Positions 17,352-25,760 of a stretch of 64,000 nt of DNA are shown in pieces (the first letter of the stretch is position 1; each line of letters opens with the position of its first letter). The stretch is taken from NCBI RefSeq assembly GCF_003966975.1, contig NZ_AP018437.1:62001-126000 (forward strand), written 5' to 3'. The stretch comes from Pelolinea submarina (GTDB lineage: Bacteria > Chloroflexota > Anaerolineae > Anaerolineales > Anaerolineaceae). A program made the position numbers and the translations under genes. The notes beneath the pieces are model-generated. The model had not been told where the DNA came from. It saw only the letters and a list, made by a program, of their open reading frames with translations, and searched no databases.

Positions 17352-17384
17352 AAGCCAACCAATAATATGGTTGGCTTTTTTTTA
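17352..17384 (+). terminator. Terminator after tsf
   Basis: AAGCCAACC (17352-17360) with GGTTGGCTT (17369-17377) and a run of T. pyrH begins 14 bases later, so pyrH either depends on readthrough or has a promoter within the tsf end. Confidence 0.85.
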
Positions 17385-17397
17385 CGAAAGGATCTGA

Positions 17398-18114
17398 ATG
17401 GCAAAACCAAAATATGATTTGATTATGCTGAAACTGGGCGGCGAAGCATTGGCCGGTCCGGAAGGCACCGGTATCAGCGCTCCGCGCGCTTTCGATATTG
17501 CCAAACGCGTGAAAGAAATTCGTGAAATGGACGTCCAGGTCGGCATCGTGATCGGGGCCGGCAACCTGTGGCGCGGCAAAGAAGGCCTGGAAATGGGCAT
17601 GGACCAGGCAACCGCCGATTACATGGGCATGCTGGGCACCGTGATGAACGCGCTGGCATTGATGGACGCACTGGAGAAAGCCGGCGTGGAAACGCGTGTG
17701 CAGTCTGCCATCGAAATGCGCGCGGTAGCCGAACCCTATATTCGCCGCAGGGCCATCCGCCACCTCGAAAAAGGGCGCGTGGTCATTTTCGGCGGCGGCA
17801 CCGGCAACCCGTATTTCTCGACCGATACCGCGGCCGCGCTACGCGCGACCGAAATCGGCGCGGACATTCTCATCAAGGCCACCAAGGTGGACGGCGTGTA
17901 TGACAGCGACCCGAACGCCAATCACGGCGCCAAGAAATACGACCGCCTGACCTACCTGGACGTGCTGCAGCAGCGCCTAGCCGTCATGGACAGCACCGCT
18001 GTCTCACTGTGCATGGAAAACAAACTGCCCATCCTGGTGCTAAACCTATGGGACGAGCAAGCTTTGACCAAAGCCATCATGGGAGAAGAAGTCGGTACGC
18101 TGGTCAGCAACTAG
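17398..18114 (+). CDS. pyrH: Uridylate kinase (UMP kinase)
   Basis: Phosphorylates UMP to UDP for pyrimidine nucleotide and wall-precursor synthesis. 238 aa, normal length for the bacterial amino-acid-kinase-fold enzyme. It shows the N-terminal [10 protein letters not shown] motif, [29 protein letters not shown] and [13 protein letters not shown], all family hallmarks. AAAGGA precedes the start. It follows rpsB-tsf as in many bacteria, but the terminator after tsf separates it, and frr is not next to it. Confidence 0.97.
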   Translation: MAKPKYDLIMLKLGGEALAGPEGTGISAPRAFDIAKRVKEIREMDVQVGIVIGAGNLWRGKEGLEMGMDQATADYMGMLGTVMNALALMDALEKAGVETRVQSAIEMRAVAEPYIRRRAIRHLEKGRVVIFGGGTGNPYFSTDTAAALRATEIGADILIKATKVDGVYDSDPNANHGAKKYDRLTYLDVLQQRLAVMDSTAVSLCMENKLPILVLNLWDEQALTKAIMGEEVGTLVSN

Positions 18115-18132
18115 ACTAACCGGCAAGCTGAC

Positions 18133-18160
18133 TTGACATAACTTTTATTTAATAGATAAT
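18133..18160 (+). promoter_or_regulatory. Promoter of the pheST T-box transcript
   Basis: Consensus TTGACA (18133-18138), 16 bases, then GATAAT (18155-18160). It lies 28 bases before the first T-box helix. Confidence 0.65.
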
Positions 18161-18179
18161 ATGGGCAAATCAGCATTTT

Positions 18180-18450
18180 GGCGCTGACGGAGGAAAGTAA
18201 ACTGGTGAAATTAGACAGGGAAGCCGGGGCATTGACTGAAACCCCAGCCCTAACGCAGCCAGTTGAAGTTCCCTCCCGAGCCGTGCGGGTGAATACCACC
18301 GGTTAGTAGTCCGCACCGCCGGCGCAGCGATAAAAGCGCAGCCAATCATCCGATTGTTATCGGCCGTTGGCGTGAGAGGGCGACCTGTAAAGCAGGCCGC
18401 CAAGCAGGGTGGTACCGCGGCTTACCCCGTCCCGTGCGGACGGGTATTTT
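18180..18450 (+). promoter_or_regulatory. T-box riboswitch leader controlling pheST
   Basis: Senses uncharged tRNA-Phe and controls transcription of pheS-pheT. The diagnostic T-box core AGGGTGGTACCGCGG is at 18405-18420. Stem I can be drawn: GGAGG (18189-18193) with CCTCC (18272-18276) at the base, AACTGG with CCAGTT (18259-18264) above, an AGTA on the 5' side (18196-18199) facing GAA on the 3' side. The loop then reads GAAG-TTC, and TTC at 18269-18271 is a phenylalanine codon, matching the downstream genes. The intrinsic terminator is CCCGTCC/GGACGGG (18426-18444) followed by TATTTTATTT. Confidence 0.9.
18426..18450 (+). terminator. Terminator stem of the T-box
   Basis: CCCGTCC (18426-18432), loop CGTGC, GGACGGG (18438-18444), then TATTTT. 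The competing antiterminator would use the GGTACC region just upstream. Confidence 0.75.
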
Positions 18451-18494
18451 ATTTAAATGACATCATTGAAATTATTTCATCATAAGGAGAAAGA

Positions 18495-19538
18495 ATGAGT
18501 GAAAAAAGTTCATTAATCACCGAGCTGGAAGCGCTCCAGCAGCAAGCCGAGCAGGAACTGGCCGGTTTGACCAGCGAGAGCGATCTGCAAAATTGGCGCA
18601 CCCAATTCCTGGGCCGCTCCGCCATGGTCATGCAGATCTTCCGCCGCCTGCCCGAAGCGCCCCAGGAAGAACGGCCCGGTATCGGTCAATTCGCCAACCA
18701 GGTCAAGAGCGCCCTGGAAGAGAAGCTGGCGGAAAAAATGGATGCGGTTAAAGCGTCCGCACTGCAGGAAAACCTGAGCGGTGAATCACTGGACGTGACC
18801 CTGCCCGGACGCAGCCCTTCACGCGGCCGACTGCACATCCAAACCAAAGTAACGCGTGAAGTCTGTCATATTTTCGCTGAAATGGGTTTCCAGGTCTTTC
18901 AATCCCCTGAAGTGGAAAGTGATGATTACAACTTTGAATTGCTGAATATCCCCGCGCACCATCCGGCCCGCGATATGTGGGACACTTTTTTCACCACCGA
19001 AGAAAATGTTGTGCTGCGCACGCATACCTCCCCCGGCCAGATACGTTCCATGCGTGCTTTCCATCCGGATCCCATCCGAGTGGTTCTGCCGGGTATGTGC
19101 TACCGTTACGAACAGACGGACGCCAACCACGAGATCCAGTTTAATCAATTGGAACTGCTGGTGGTCGGCAAGGACATCACATTCGCACACTTGAAAGGCA
19201 CCCTGGAAGAATTTGCCAAACGCATGTTCGGCCGGGACGTGCGCACGCGTTTCCGCCCCTCCTATTTCCCCTTCACAGAGCCCAGCGCTGAAATGGATGT
19301 GGAATGCTTTGTATGCGGCGGCAAGGGCTGCCCGGCTTGCGGCAGCAAAGGCTGGCTGGAAATCTGCGGCTGCGGCTTGACCCATCCGGTGGTGCTTAAA
19401 AACGGCGGTTACGATCCAGACGTCTATACCGGTTTTGCCGCCGGCCTGGGCATCGAGCGTATCTCCATGCTGCGCTACCGCATTGATGATATTCGCAATT
19501 TCTGGCGAAACGACGTACGTTTCCTGGAACAGTTCTAA
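18495..19538 (+). CDS. pheS: Phenylalanyl-tRNA synthetase alpha subunit
   Basis: Class II aminoacyl-tRNA synthetase, catalytic subunit of the alpha2-beta2 enzyme. 347 aa, standard. The N-terminal coiled coil (~1-85) is followed by the catalytic core from PGRSPSRGRLH, with motif 2 near VVLPGMCYRYEQTDANHEIQFNQLE and motif 3 near the C-terminus (FAAGLGIERISMLRYRIDDIRNF). A Cys-rich segment CFVCGGKGCPACGSKGWLEICG (about residues 273-294) is a known insertion in many bacterial PheS. AAGGAG precedes the start. 17 bases to pheT. Confidence 0.97.
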   Translation: MSEKSSLITELEALQQQAEQELAGLTSESDLQNWRTQFLGRSAMVMQIFRRLPEAPQEERPGIGQFANQVKSALEEKLAEKMDAVKASALQENLSGESLDVTLPGRSPSRGRLHIQTKVTREVCHIFAEMGFQVFQSPEVESDDYNFELLNIPAHHPARDMWDTFFTTEENVVLRTHTSPGQIRSMRAFHPDPIRVVLPGMCYRYEQTDANHEIQFNQLELLVVGKDITFAHLKGTLEEFAKRMFGRDVRTRFRPSYFPFTEPSAEMDVECFVCGGKGCPACGSKGWLEICGCGLTHPVVLKNGGYDPDVYTGFAAGLGIERISMLRYRIDDIRNFWRNDVRFLEQF

Positions 19539-19555
19539 AGAAAGGCACAAAAAAA

Positions 19556-22096
19556 ATGGAACTCGTACTTTCCTGGTTAAAAGAATATGTAGACGTTGAT
19601 CTACCGCTGCCGGAGCTGGCCCACCGACTCACCATGCTCGGTTTGGAAGTGGAAGACGTGCATGTCATCGGTAAACCGCTGCCCACCGGCGAGAATAAGG
19701 GCTTCACCTTCCACGGGCTGGAATGGGACAAAGACCATTTCGTAGTGGCGCAGGTAGACGAAGTCATGCCGCACCCCAACGCGGACCGGCTGGTGCTGTG
19801 CCGCTTAATCGACGGCCAAGGGGAACACACCGTTCTGACTGGCGCGCCCAATTTACAGGAATACAAAGGCAAGGGGCCGCTGGATAAACCGATAAAAGTG
19901 GCCTACGCCAAAGAAGGTTCGCGCCTGTACGACGGGCACAAACCCGGCTTCGAGCTGACCACGTTGAAACGCGCCACGATCCGCGGGGTGGAATCCACCT
20001 CCATGATCTGCTCGGAGAAAGAGCTGGGCATTTCGGAAGATCACGAAGGCGTGATGATCCTGGACGACGACGCGCCCACCGGCGTGCCATTGGTGGATTA
20101 CCTGGGCGACGCGGTCTTCTCCATTTCCATTCCGGCCAACATGGTGCGCTGCTCCAGCATGATCGGATTGGCGCGCGAAGTGGCGGCCTACCTGGACCAG
20201 CCGCTGCGCATGCCCGACCTGACCCTGCCGAAAGGCGAGGGCAAGGCCAACGACGCGGTCAAGATCGAGATCCGCAACCCGGAACTGAACCCGCGCTTTG
20301 TGGCCGGCTTGATCCGCAACGTGGAAGCCCGCCCCAGCCCGTACATGGTTCAACTGCGCTTGAAATTATCCGGCATGCGCCCGATCAACTCGGTGGTGGA
20401 TGCCACCAACTATGTCATGCTGGAAGCCGGACAACCCCTGCACGCTTTTGATTACGACGTGCTGGTCAAACGCGCCGACGGCAAGACGCCCACCATCATC
20501 ACCCGCACCGCCGAACAGGGCGAGATTCTGACCACGCTGGACGGCGTCGAGCACAAACTGGAAGATTACACCGTACTGGTGGCCGACACGGCCGGTTCGC
20601 TCTCCATCGGCGGCATCATGGGCGGTGAAGAAAGCGAGATCCGCCCCAACACGACCAACATCCTGCTGGAAGGCGCTTCCTGGAACTTCATCAACCTGCG
20701 CAAATCGCTGAAATACCTGCGCATCAACTCCGAAGCCGGCTACCGCCTGTCGCGCGGCGTGCACCCCACCCTGGCGGAGATCGGCGTGCGTTTATGCCTG
20801 CGCCGCATGCTGGAATGGAGCGGCGGACAACTGGCCGAAGGGCTGGTTGATAATTACCCGCTGCATTACGAAGACCCGACCGTTGCTATCACCACCGCGG
20901 ACATCAAACGGCTGATCGGCATCGACCTGACGGCCGAGGAGATCGCCGGTTTGCTGCGGCGTCTGATGTTCGTATGCGAGGTCAAGGGCGACACGGTCAC
21001 CGCCACCGCCCCAGCGCACCGCATGGATATCGGCACGGGCGTGAACGGCCGGGCTGACCTGGCCGAGGAAGTCGCGCGCCTGTACGGCTACGAGAGAATT
21101 CCTTCCGTCCGTTTGGACAGCGAACTGCCGCCCCTGCGCAGCAACCCGAAAGAAGAACGCAACCAACTCTTCCAGGATACGCTGGTCAGCATGGGCTTAC
21201 AGGAAGTTATCAGCTACCGTTTCACCAACCCGGATCAGGAGAATCGCATTTATCCACCCGAATCCAAACCGCAGGGCGTGGCTTACGTGGAATTGCAGAA
21301 TCCCATCGCGGTGGACAGGAACGTGCTGCGCCGCAGCCTGTTAGCCAGCGTGCTGGACAACCTGGAACGCAACGCGCGCCAGCGCGAACGGTTGGCATTG
21401 TTCGAGATCGGCCCGGTGTTCCTGCCGGTGAAAGATCAACTGCTGCCGGATGAACCCATGCGCGTGGCCATCGCCATGTGTGGACTGCGCTACCCCAGCG
21501 CCTGGGACCGCAAGGACAAAGGCACTTTCGATTTCTTCGACCTGAAAGGCGTAGTCGAAAGCCTGCTAAAAGCGCTGCATGTTACCGACATCCAGTTTGA
21601 AGCGGACAGCAATCCCAGCTTCCACCCGGGTAAATGCGCAGTACTGCGTGTGAACGGCGAGAAAATTGGCTGGCTGGGCGAACTGCACCCGCAAGTAACG
21701 GCGAATTACGATTTTGGCGATCATACCCGCGTGCAGGCAGCCGACCTGGATATGGACAAGCTGTTCAGCTTGAGCCCCAAGTACTTCGAGACCAATCCCA
21801 TCACGGCCTTCCCGCCGGTGATCGAAGACCTGGCCATGATCGCGCCCGAAAGCATCTCCTCGGCGGAAATCGTACGGGTGATCCGCGCGACCGGCGGCTT
21901 CCTGCTTAAGCAAGTGGAACTGTTCGATATCTTCCGCGGCGAACAGATCGGCGCCGGCAATAAGAGCCTGGCCTACCGCTTAACTTACCAGGCGCCCAAC
22001 CGCACCTTGAACGATAAGGAAGTGGGCAAACAGCGCGACCGTATCATCGCGGCCCTGGAAAAAGAATTGGATGTAAAAGTCCGCAAAGCGGAGTAG
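19556..22096 (+). CDS. pheT: Phenylalanyl-tRNA synthetase beta subunit
   Basis: Structural, tRNA-binding and editing subunit. 846 aa, slightly longer than the ~800 typical. N-terminal LSWLKEYVDVDLPLPELAHRLTMLGLEVE, then an EMAP/OB-type tRNA-binding domain (VVAQVDEVMPHPNADRLVLC, ~residues 62-180), B3/B4 editing region (SVVDATNYVMLEAGQPLHAFD, GGEESEI), B5 and the catalytic-like core, and a C-terminal anticodon-binding FDX-ACB domain (SLAYRLTYQAPNRTLNDKEV). Co-transcribed with pheS under the T-box. Ends before a strong terminator. Confidence 0.97.
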   Translation: MELVLSWLKEYVDVDLPLPELAHRLTMLGLEVEDVHVIGKPLPTGENKGFTFHGLEWDKDHFVVAQVDEVMPHPNADRLVLCRLIDGQGEHTVLTGAPNLQEYKGKGPLDKPIKVAYAKEGSRLYDGHKPGFELTTLKRATIRGVESTSMICSEKELGISEDHEGVMILDDDAPTGVPLVDYLGDAVFSISIPANMVRCSSMIGLAREVAAYLDQPLRMPDLTLPKGEGKANDAVKIEIRNPELNPRFVAGLIRNVEARPSPYMVQLRLKLSGMRPINSVVDATNYVMLEAGQPLHAFDYDVLVKRADGKTPTIITRTAEQGEILTTLDGVEHKLEDYTVLVADTAGSLSIGGIMGGEESEIRPNTTNILLEGASWNFINLRKSLKYLRINSEAGYRLSRGVHPTLAEIGVRLCLRRMLEWSGGQLAEGLVDNYPLHYEDPTVAITTADIKRLIGIDLTAEEIAGLLRRLMFVCEVKGDTVTATAPAHRMDIGTGVNGRADLAEEVARLYGYERIPSVRLDSELPPLRSNPKEERNQLFQDTLVSMGLQEVISYRFTNPDQENRIYPPESKPQGVAYVELQNPIAVDRNVLRRSLLASVLDNLERNARQRERLALFEIGPVFLPVKDQLLPDEPMRVAIAMCGLRYPSAWDRKDKGTFDFFDLKGVVESLLKALHVTDIQFEADSNPSFHPGKCAVLRVNGEKIGWLGELHPQVTANYDFGDHTRVQAADLDMDKLFSLSPKYFETNPITAFPPVIEDLAMIAPESISSAEIVRVIRATGGFLLKQVELFDIFRGEQIGAGNKSLAYRLTYQAPNRTLNDKEVGKQRDRIIAALEKELDVKVRKAE

Positions 22097-22118
22097 GTTT
22101 GAGAATATAATAATAATA

Positions 22119-22143
22119 GATGGCTTCGACAAGCTCAGCCATC
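22119..22143. repeat. Short palindromic intergenic repeat with TTCGAC-AGCTCAG core
   Basis: GATGGCT (22119-22125) and AGCCATC (22137-22143) enclose a loop within TTCGACAAGCTCAG. The same core with two changes forms the loop of the metG terminator at 52731-52761, suggesting a dispersed family. Confidence 0.5.
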
Positions 22144-22155
22144 AATATAAAAATA

Positions 22156-22190
22156 GAAAAACGCCCGGAATTATCCGGGCGTTTTTCTAT
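22156..22190 (+). terminator. Terminator after pheT
   Basis: GAAAAACGCCCGGA (22156-22169) pairs with TCCGGGCGTTTTTC (22174-22187). Symmetric A and T runs make it strong in both directions. Confidence 0.9.
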
Positions 22191-22253
22191 CCGCCACAAT
22201 TCGAAAAATACCAGTAAAATGGAGCTCTACACTGAAGGAATTTTTAGAGATCT

Positions 22254-22976
22254 GTGAACACACAATCAACCATCGAATTTGACCAGTATGCCCGCGATTA
22301 TTTCGAGGAACTGTCGCATCCGCTGCGGAACATGATCGACCCCGAAGGGCACTACTTTATCGAGCTGAAAAGCCGCATCATTGAGAATTTGGCCGCGCAA
22401 TACTTTAACAGCCGCGCAGATATCCGCATGGTGGACGTGGGCACCGGTCTGGGCTTATTTGAAAAATTCCTGATCCCCAAGTTCAACAGCATCACCGCCC
22501 TGGACCTTTCGTTTGAAATGTTGAAAGTAGCCAAAACCATCAACCCGCTGCCGGGCGGGAAAAGCGCTTATGTGCAGGGCAATGCCTACCACCTGCCCAT
22601 GGAGGATAATTACGCCGACATTGTCTTTATGTCCTGCGTGCTGCACCACCTGGAAAATAATGAAATCGAAATCACCTTGCGGGAAATCGCGCGCGTTTGT
22701 TCTCCCGGCGGATATATCGTCCTCTTCGAACACAATCCTTATAATCCATTCACTCAATTGGTTGTAAGGACCACGCCGCTGGATAGAAATGCCAAGTTGG
22801 TTACCTACAAAAAGCTGAGGCGCAGCTTAACCCAAGTCGGCATACCTGTTCGCCGGCAGGATTTTTTCCTGTATGGCACAAGGGGAATTGATAATTTCAT
22901 CGGGCATTACCTGCCCTGGTTGGATAACCTGCCGGTTGGCGGTCAATACGCATTAATTGGACAAAAGCAGGCTTGA
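22254..22976 (+). CDS. Class I SAM-dependent methyltransferase
   Basis: 240 aa from GTG 22254 with an AGAGA just upstream. The Rossmann-like methyltransferase core is clear: motif I MVDVGTGLGLFEKFL (~residues 61-75), acidic loop TALDLSFEMLKVA, GNAYHLPMEDNYADIVFMSCVLHHLENN (motif III/IV region, ~105-132) and the VCSPGGYIVLFEHNP motif. This is the Methyltransf_11 pattern, common in enzymes acting on small molecules or lipids; the substrate cannot be inferred. It stands alone, with terminator-like hairpins on both sides. Confidence 0.85.
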   Translation: MNTQSTIEFDQYARDYFEELSHPLRNMIDPEGHYFIELKSRIIENLAAQYFNSRADIRMVDVGTGLGLFEKFLIPKFNSITALDLSFEMLKVAKTINPLPGGKSAYVQGNAYHLPMEDNYADIVFMSCVLHHLENNEIEITLREIARVCSPGGYIVLFEHNPYNPFTQLVVRTTPLDRNAKLVTYKKLRRSLTQVGIPVRRQDFFLYGTRGIDNFIGHYLPWLDNLPVGGQYALIGQKQA

Positions 22977-22996
22977 TTGAAAAATTTCCGACATTA

Positions 22997-23032
22997 AAAC
23001 TCAGAAGGCGGCAATAACCGCCCGCTGAGTTT
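22997..23032. terminator. Hairpin downstream of the methyltransferase gene
   Basis: Outer arms AAACTCAG and CTGAGTTT (22997-23004 and 23025-23032), inner arms GGCGG and CCGCC. No T run on the forward strand, so termination is uncertain. A weaker GGGAAAT/ATTTCCC hairpin (23186-23208) lies nearer the aldo/keto reductase end. The rest of 22977-23234 shows nothing else. Confidence 0.5.
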
Positions 23033-23234
23033 CCAATTTGGGTTCGATAGCTGCGATGAAAACTGTATTGTTGGGTGTGATGCATTAGAAAAAAGATGCC
23101 ATCGAACTGCAATTAAATGCTATCAATATAATAAACTGTTGTATGTTAACGCTGGGTTAATGTTTTAATACAATTTATTAATTTCGGGAAATTTTCACAC
23201 TATTTCCCAAGAATTTGGATTTTTTATCTTTGGG

Positions 23235-24191
23235 TTACTCACCCTCGGTGAAAATCAGGTCGATTTTATCCAACAGATCGTCGGAGAGCCGCCCTGTAAA
23301 TTCTGCTGCCGCCAGGTTTTCGTCCAGCTGCTCCAGGCGGGTAGCTCCGGTGATCACACTGCTGACTTCCTTACGGCGCAGTACCCAGGCAATGGCCAAT
23401 TGGGCTGTGGTCGCGTCCAGTTCGCCGGCCAGGTCGGTCAACCGGCGGACCTTCTCGACCGCTGCCGGTGTGATGCGTTCCAGAACCCAACCCAAGTCCT
23501 CCTGGGAGGCGCGGCTGCCTTCCGGAATGCCATCGTTATATTTGCCGGAAAGGATGCCGTTATTTAGCGGGCTAAAGGTGGTCAAACCAAAGCCGAATTC
23601 CTGACAAAGCGGGGCCAGGTCATTTTCCACGTGCGAGCGGTGCATCAGGTGATAGCGCGACTGCTCCATAACCGGCGGAATAAGGCCGTTGGCGCGCGCA
23701 AAGGTGATGGCCTGGGTTAGGTGGAATACGTCCCATTCGGAGGTGCCCCAATACAAGATTTTTCCCTGGCGGACCAGGATATCCATAGTCTGCACCACTT
23801 CTTCCACGGTAGTATCCGGGTCGTGGCGGTGGCAGAAATATAAATCGACATAATCCAAATTCAGGCGTTTCAGGGAAGCATGCACCGATTCGGTGATGTG
23901 TTTGCGCGAAAGCCCGCGGCCGTTTGGCCCTTCGAAGGTGGGGAAAAAGACTTTGCTGGAAATGACCAGCTCTTCACGCGGCAGGTCCTTGATCGCTTCA
24001 GCCAGCACTTCTTCGGCGCGGCCTTTGGCATACACATCCGCGTTATCGAAAAAGTTCACGCCTTGTTCGTAAGCGGAGTGCACCAACGCAATGGCGCGTG
24101 TACTGTCGATTTGCGCACCGAAGGTTACCCAGGCGCCCAATGAAATCTCACTGACTTTAATACCGGTCTTGCCTAATCTGCGGTAATGCAT
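23235..24191 (-). CDS. Aldo/keto reductase
   Basis: NADPH-dependent (beta/alpha)8-barrel oxidoreductase. 318 aa, like the voltage-gated-channel-beta or YghZ-type group. N-terminal RRLGKTGIKVSEISLGAW, catalytic Asp and Tyr in FFDNADVYAKG (Asp51, Tyr55), catalytic Lys in ISSKVFFPT and His in YFCHRHDPDT. The C-terminal cofactor-binding SSVITGATRLEQLDENLAA is present. GGAGG precedes the ATG. It starts 29 bases after kamA ends on the same strand, so the two are probably one transcript. Natural substrate unknown. Confidence 0.92.
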   Translation of the reverse strand: MHYRRLGKTGIKVSEISLGAWVTFGAQIDSTRAIALVHSAYEQGVNFFDNADVYAKGRAEEVLAEAIKDLPREELVISSKVFFPTFEGPNGRGLSRKHITESVHASLKRLNLDYVDLYFCHRHDPDTTVEEVVQTMDILVRQGKILYWGTSEWDVFHLTQAITFARANGLIPPVMEQSRYHLMHRSHVENDLAPLCQEFGFGLTTFSPLNNGILSGKYNDGIPEGSRASQEDLGWVLERITPAAVEKVRRLTDLAGELDATTAQLAIAWVLRRKEVSSVITGATRLEQLDENLAAAEFTGRLSDDLLDKIDLIFTEGE

Positions 24192-24220
24192 GCTGCCTCC
24201 TGCCTGTTTACTAATAAATT

Positions 24221-25564
24221 TTATTTCGGCTCATCTTCGCCGTCGCCGATGCCCAGGGGCTTCCATTTATTGCCATCCTGGCGCAGGCGGTGGGTCTGCT
24301 CGCTGCGCATGTGGGTATGGTCGAACCCCTGCGGTTTGATGGACATCTGCTTGCCTTCCAGCAGCCCCAATACACCGGTCTGCCCGCCTTCCACACGAGG
24401 GTGTTGGCAATATTCACAGGTAGACGAGTCGTGCGGCTGGTAATCCAGCGGTTCTTCGTAAGTGCTGATGAAACCTTCGTAGTTGCGCAGCACAACCTTG
24501 TGGTCGGAAGCGCTGATTTGGTAGTTGGGCATGACCGGGATCTTGCCGCCGCCGCCGGGCGCGTCCACCACAAAAGTGGGCACGGCAAAGCCGGAGGTAT
24601 GGCCGCGCAGACCTTCGATGATCTCGACACCCTTGGCGACCGGCGTGCGGAAATGCCCGACGCCTTCCACCAGATCGCAAATGTAGAGGTAATAGGGGCG
24701 CACGCGGATGCGCACAAGATCCTGTACCAGCTTACGCTGGATGTTGACGCAGTCGTTGATGCCGGCCAGCAGGACAGACTGGTTGCCCAGCGGAATGCCG
24801 GCGCGCGAGAGTTTGTCGCAGGCCTGGGCCAGCTCGGCCGTGATCTCGTTGGGATGATTGACATGGATGTTGAGCCACAGCGGGTGGAACTGCGCCAGCA
24901 TATCGCACAGCTCGTCCGTAATACGCATGGGCATGAAGACCGGTACGCGCGAGCCAATGCGCACGATTTCGATGTGCGGGATGGCGCGCAGGCGCGTGAG
25001 CAGCTCTTCCAGCAGCTTGGGCGCCAGCACCAGCGGGTCGCCTCCCGAAAGCAGCACGTCGCGTATTTGGGGTGTGCGCTCCAGATAGTCGATCTGGGCG
25101 TCCATCTCCTCGCGCGAGAAGGTGGCCATGGGATCGCCCACGATACGGCCGCGCGTGCAGTAGCGGCAGTAGGAACCGCACTGGGTGGTGACCAGCATCA
25201 AAGCGCGGTCAGGGTAACGGTGCACCAGGCCGGGCACTGGGGAATGAGCATCTTCAGCCAGTGAATCTTCCATCATGCCGGTGAAGGCAGACATCTCTTT
25301 ATCGGTTGGAATGACCTGGCGCCTCACCGGATCGTTGGGATCCTTGGGGTCCATCAGGGAAATGAAATAAGGTGTAACGTCCACTCGGAACAGTCCCTTT
25401 TGGCCAAGCGCGATGCGTTCGCTCTCGGACAATTCCAACACCTGCTCAATTTCACTGAGCGAATTCAGGCGGTGGCTGAGCTGCCAGCGCCAGTCATTCC
25501 ATTTTTCGTCGGGAATGTCCTGGTAGATAGGCGCTCGTTTGGAAGGAAACACGGGGACTGGCAT
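24221..25564 (-). CDS. kamA: Lysine 2,3-aminomutase family radical SAM/PLP enzyme
   Basis: Interconverts L-lysine and beta-lysine with S-adenosylmethionine, a 4Fe-4S cluster and PLP. 447 aa from ATG 25564, chosen over an upstream TTG because AGGAGAG stands eight bases before it. The radical-SAM triad is CGSYCRYC (CxxxCxxC); the SGGDPLVLAP motif follows; the PLP-lysine region lies in the C-terminal half, with a zinc-type Cys motif CEYCQHPR near the end. The size fits authentic KamA rather than the shorter EpmB (YjeK). No ablB acetyltransferase or lysine-fermentation genes are adjacent, so the role may be beta-lysine formation for osmoprotection or an antibiotic-like product; this is open. Confidence 0.88.
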   Translation of the reverse strand: MPVPVFPSKRAPIYQDIPDEKWNDWRWQLSHRLNSLSEIEQVLELSESERIALGQKGLFRVDVTPYFISLMDPKDPNDPVRRQVIPTDKEMSAFTGMMEDSLAEDAHSPVPGLVHRYPDRALMLVTTQCGSYCRYCTRGRIVGDPMATFSREEMDAQIDYLERTPQIRDVLLSGGDPLVLAPKLLEELLTRLRAIPHIEIVRIGSRVPVFMPMRITDELCDMLAQFHPLWLNIHVNHPNEITAELAQACDKLSRAGIPLGNQSVLLAGINDCVNIQRKLVQDLVRIRVRPYYLYICDLVEGVGHFRTPVAKGVEIIEGLRGHTSGFAVPTFVVDAPGGGGKIPVMPNYQISASDHKVVLRNYEGFISTYEEPLDYQPHDSSTCEYCQHPRVEGGQTGVLGLLEGKQMSIKPQGFDHTHMRSEQTHRLRQDGNKWKPLGIGDGEDEPK

Positions 25565-25681
25565 AATACTTACTCTCCTCAATAGAATTGTCTATATTGT
25601 ATTGTATCCCAGCGTTTTTTGATGAAAAAAGCGCAATTTGTTAAAAAATCATTAGAAATACCTTCCAGCAGAGTGAAAATC

Positions 25682-25710
25682 TTGACGGTGATATATGCGC
25701 ATGGTATTAT
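25682..25710 (+). promoter_or_regulatory. Heat-shock operon promoter
   Basis: TTGACG (25682-25687), 17 bases, TATTAT (25705-25710). The CIRCE operator lies 13 bases downstream, over the predicted transcription start and leader. Confidence 0.8.
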
Positions 25711-25723
25711 CATCTACAGAGTT

Positions 25724-25750
25724 TTAGCACTCTCGCTGTTAGAGTGCTAA
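25724..25750 (+). promoter_or_regulatory. CIRCE operator (HrcA binding site)
   Basis: Perfect match to the consensus: TTAGCACTC (25724-25732), nine bases, GAGTGCTAA (25742-25750). It lies immediately before hrcA, so HrcA autoregulates the whole hrcA-grpE-dnaK-dnaJ-prmA operon. Confidence 0.97.
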
Positions 25751-25760
25751 ATTGGTGAAA

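Noticed and set aside
19853..20353. Long reverse-strand ORFs inside pheT, dnaK, glyQS and metG
   Set aside because: Antisense shadows of GC-rich coding frames, rich in Gly, Ala, His, Arg, without starts or neighbours that would support them.
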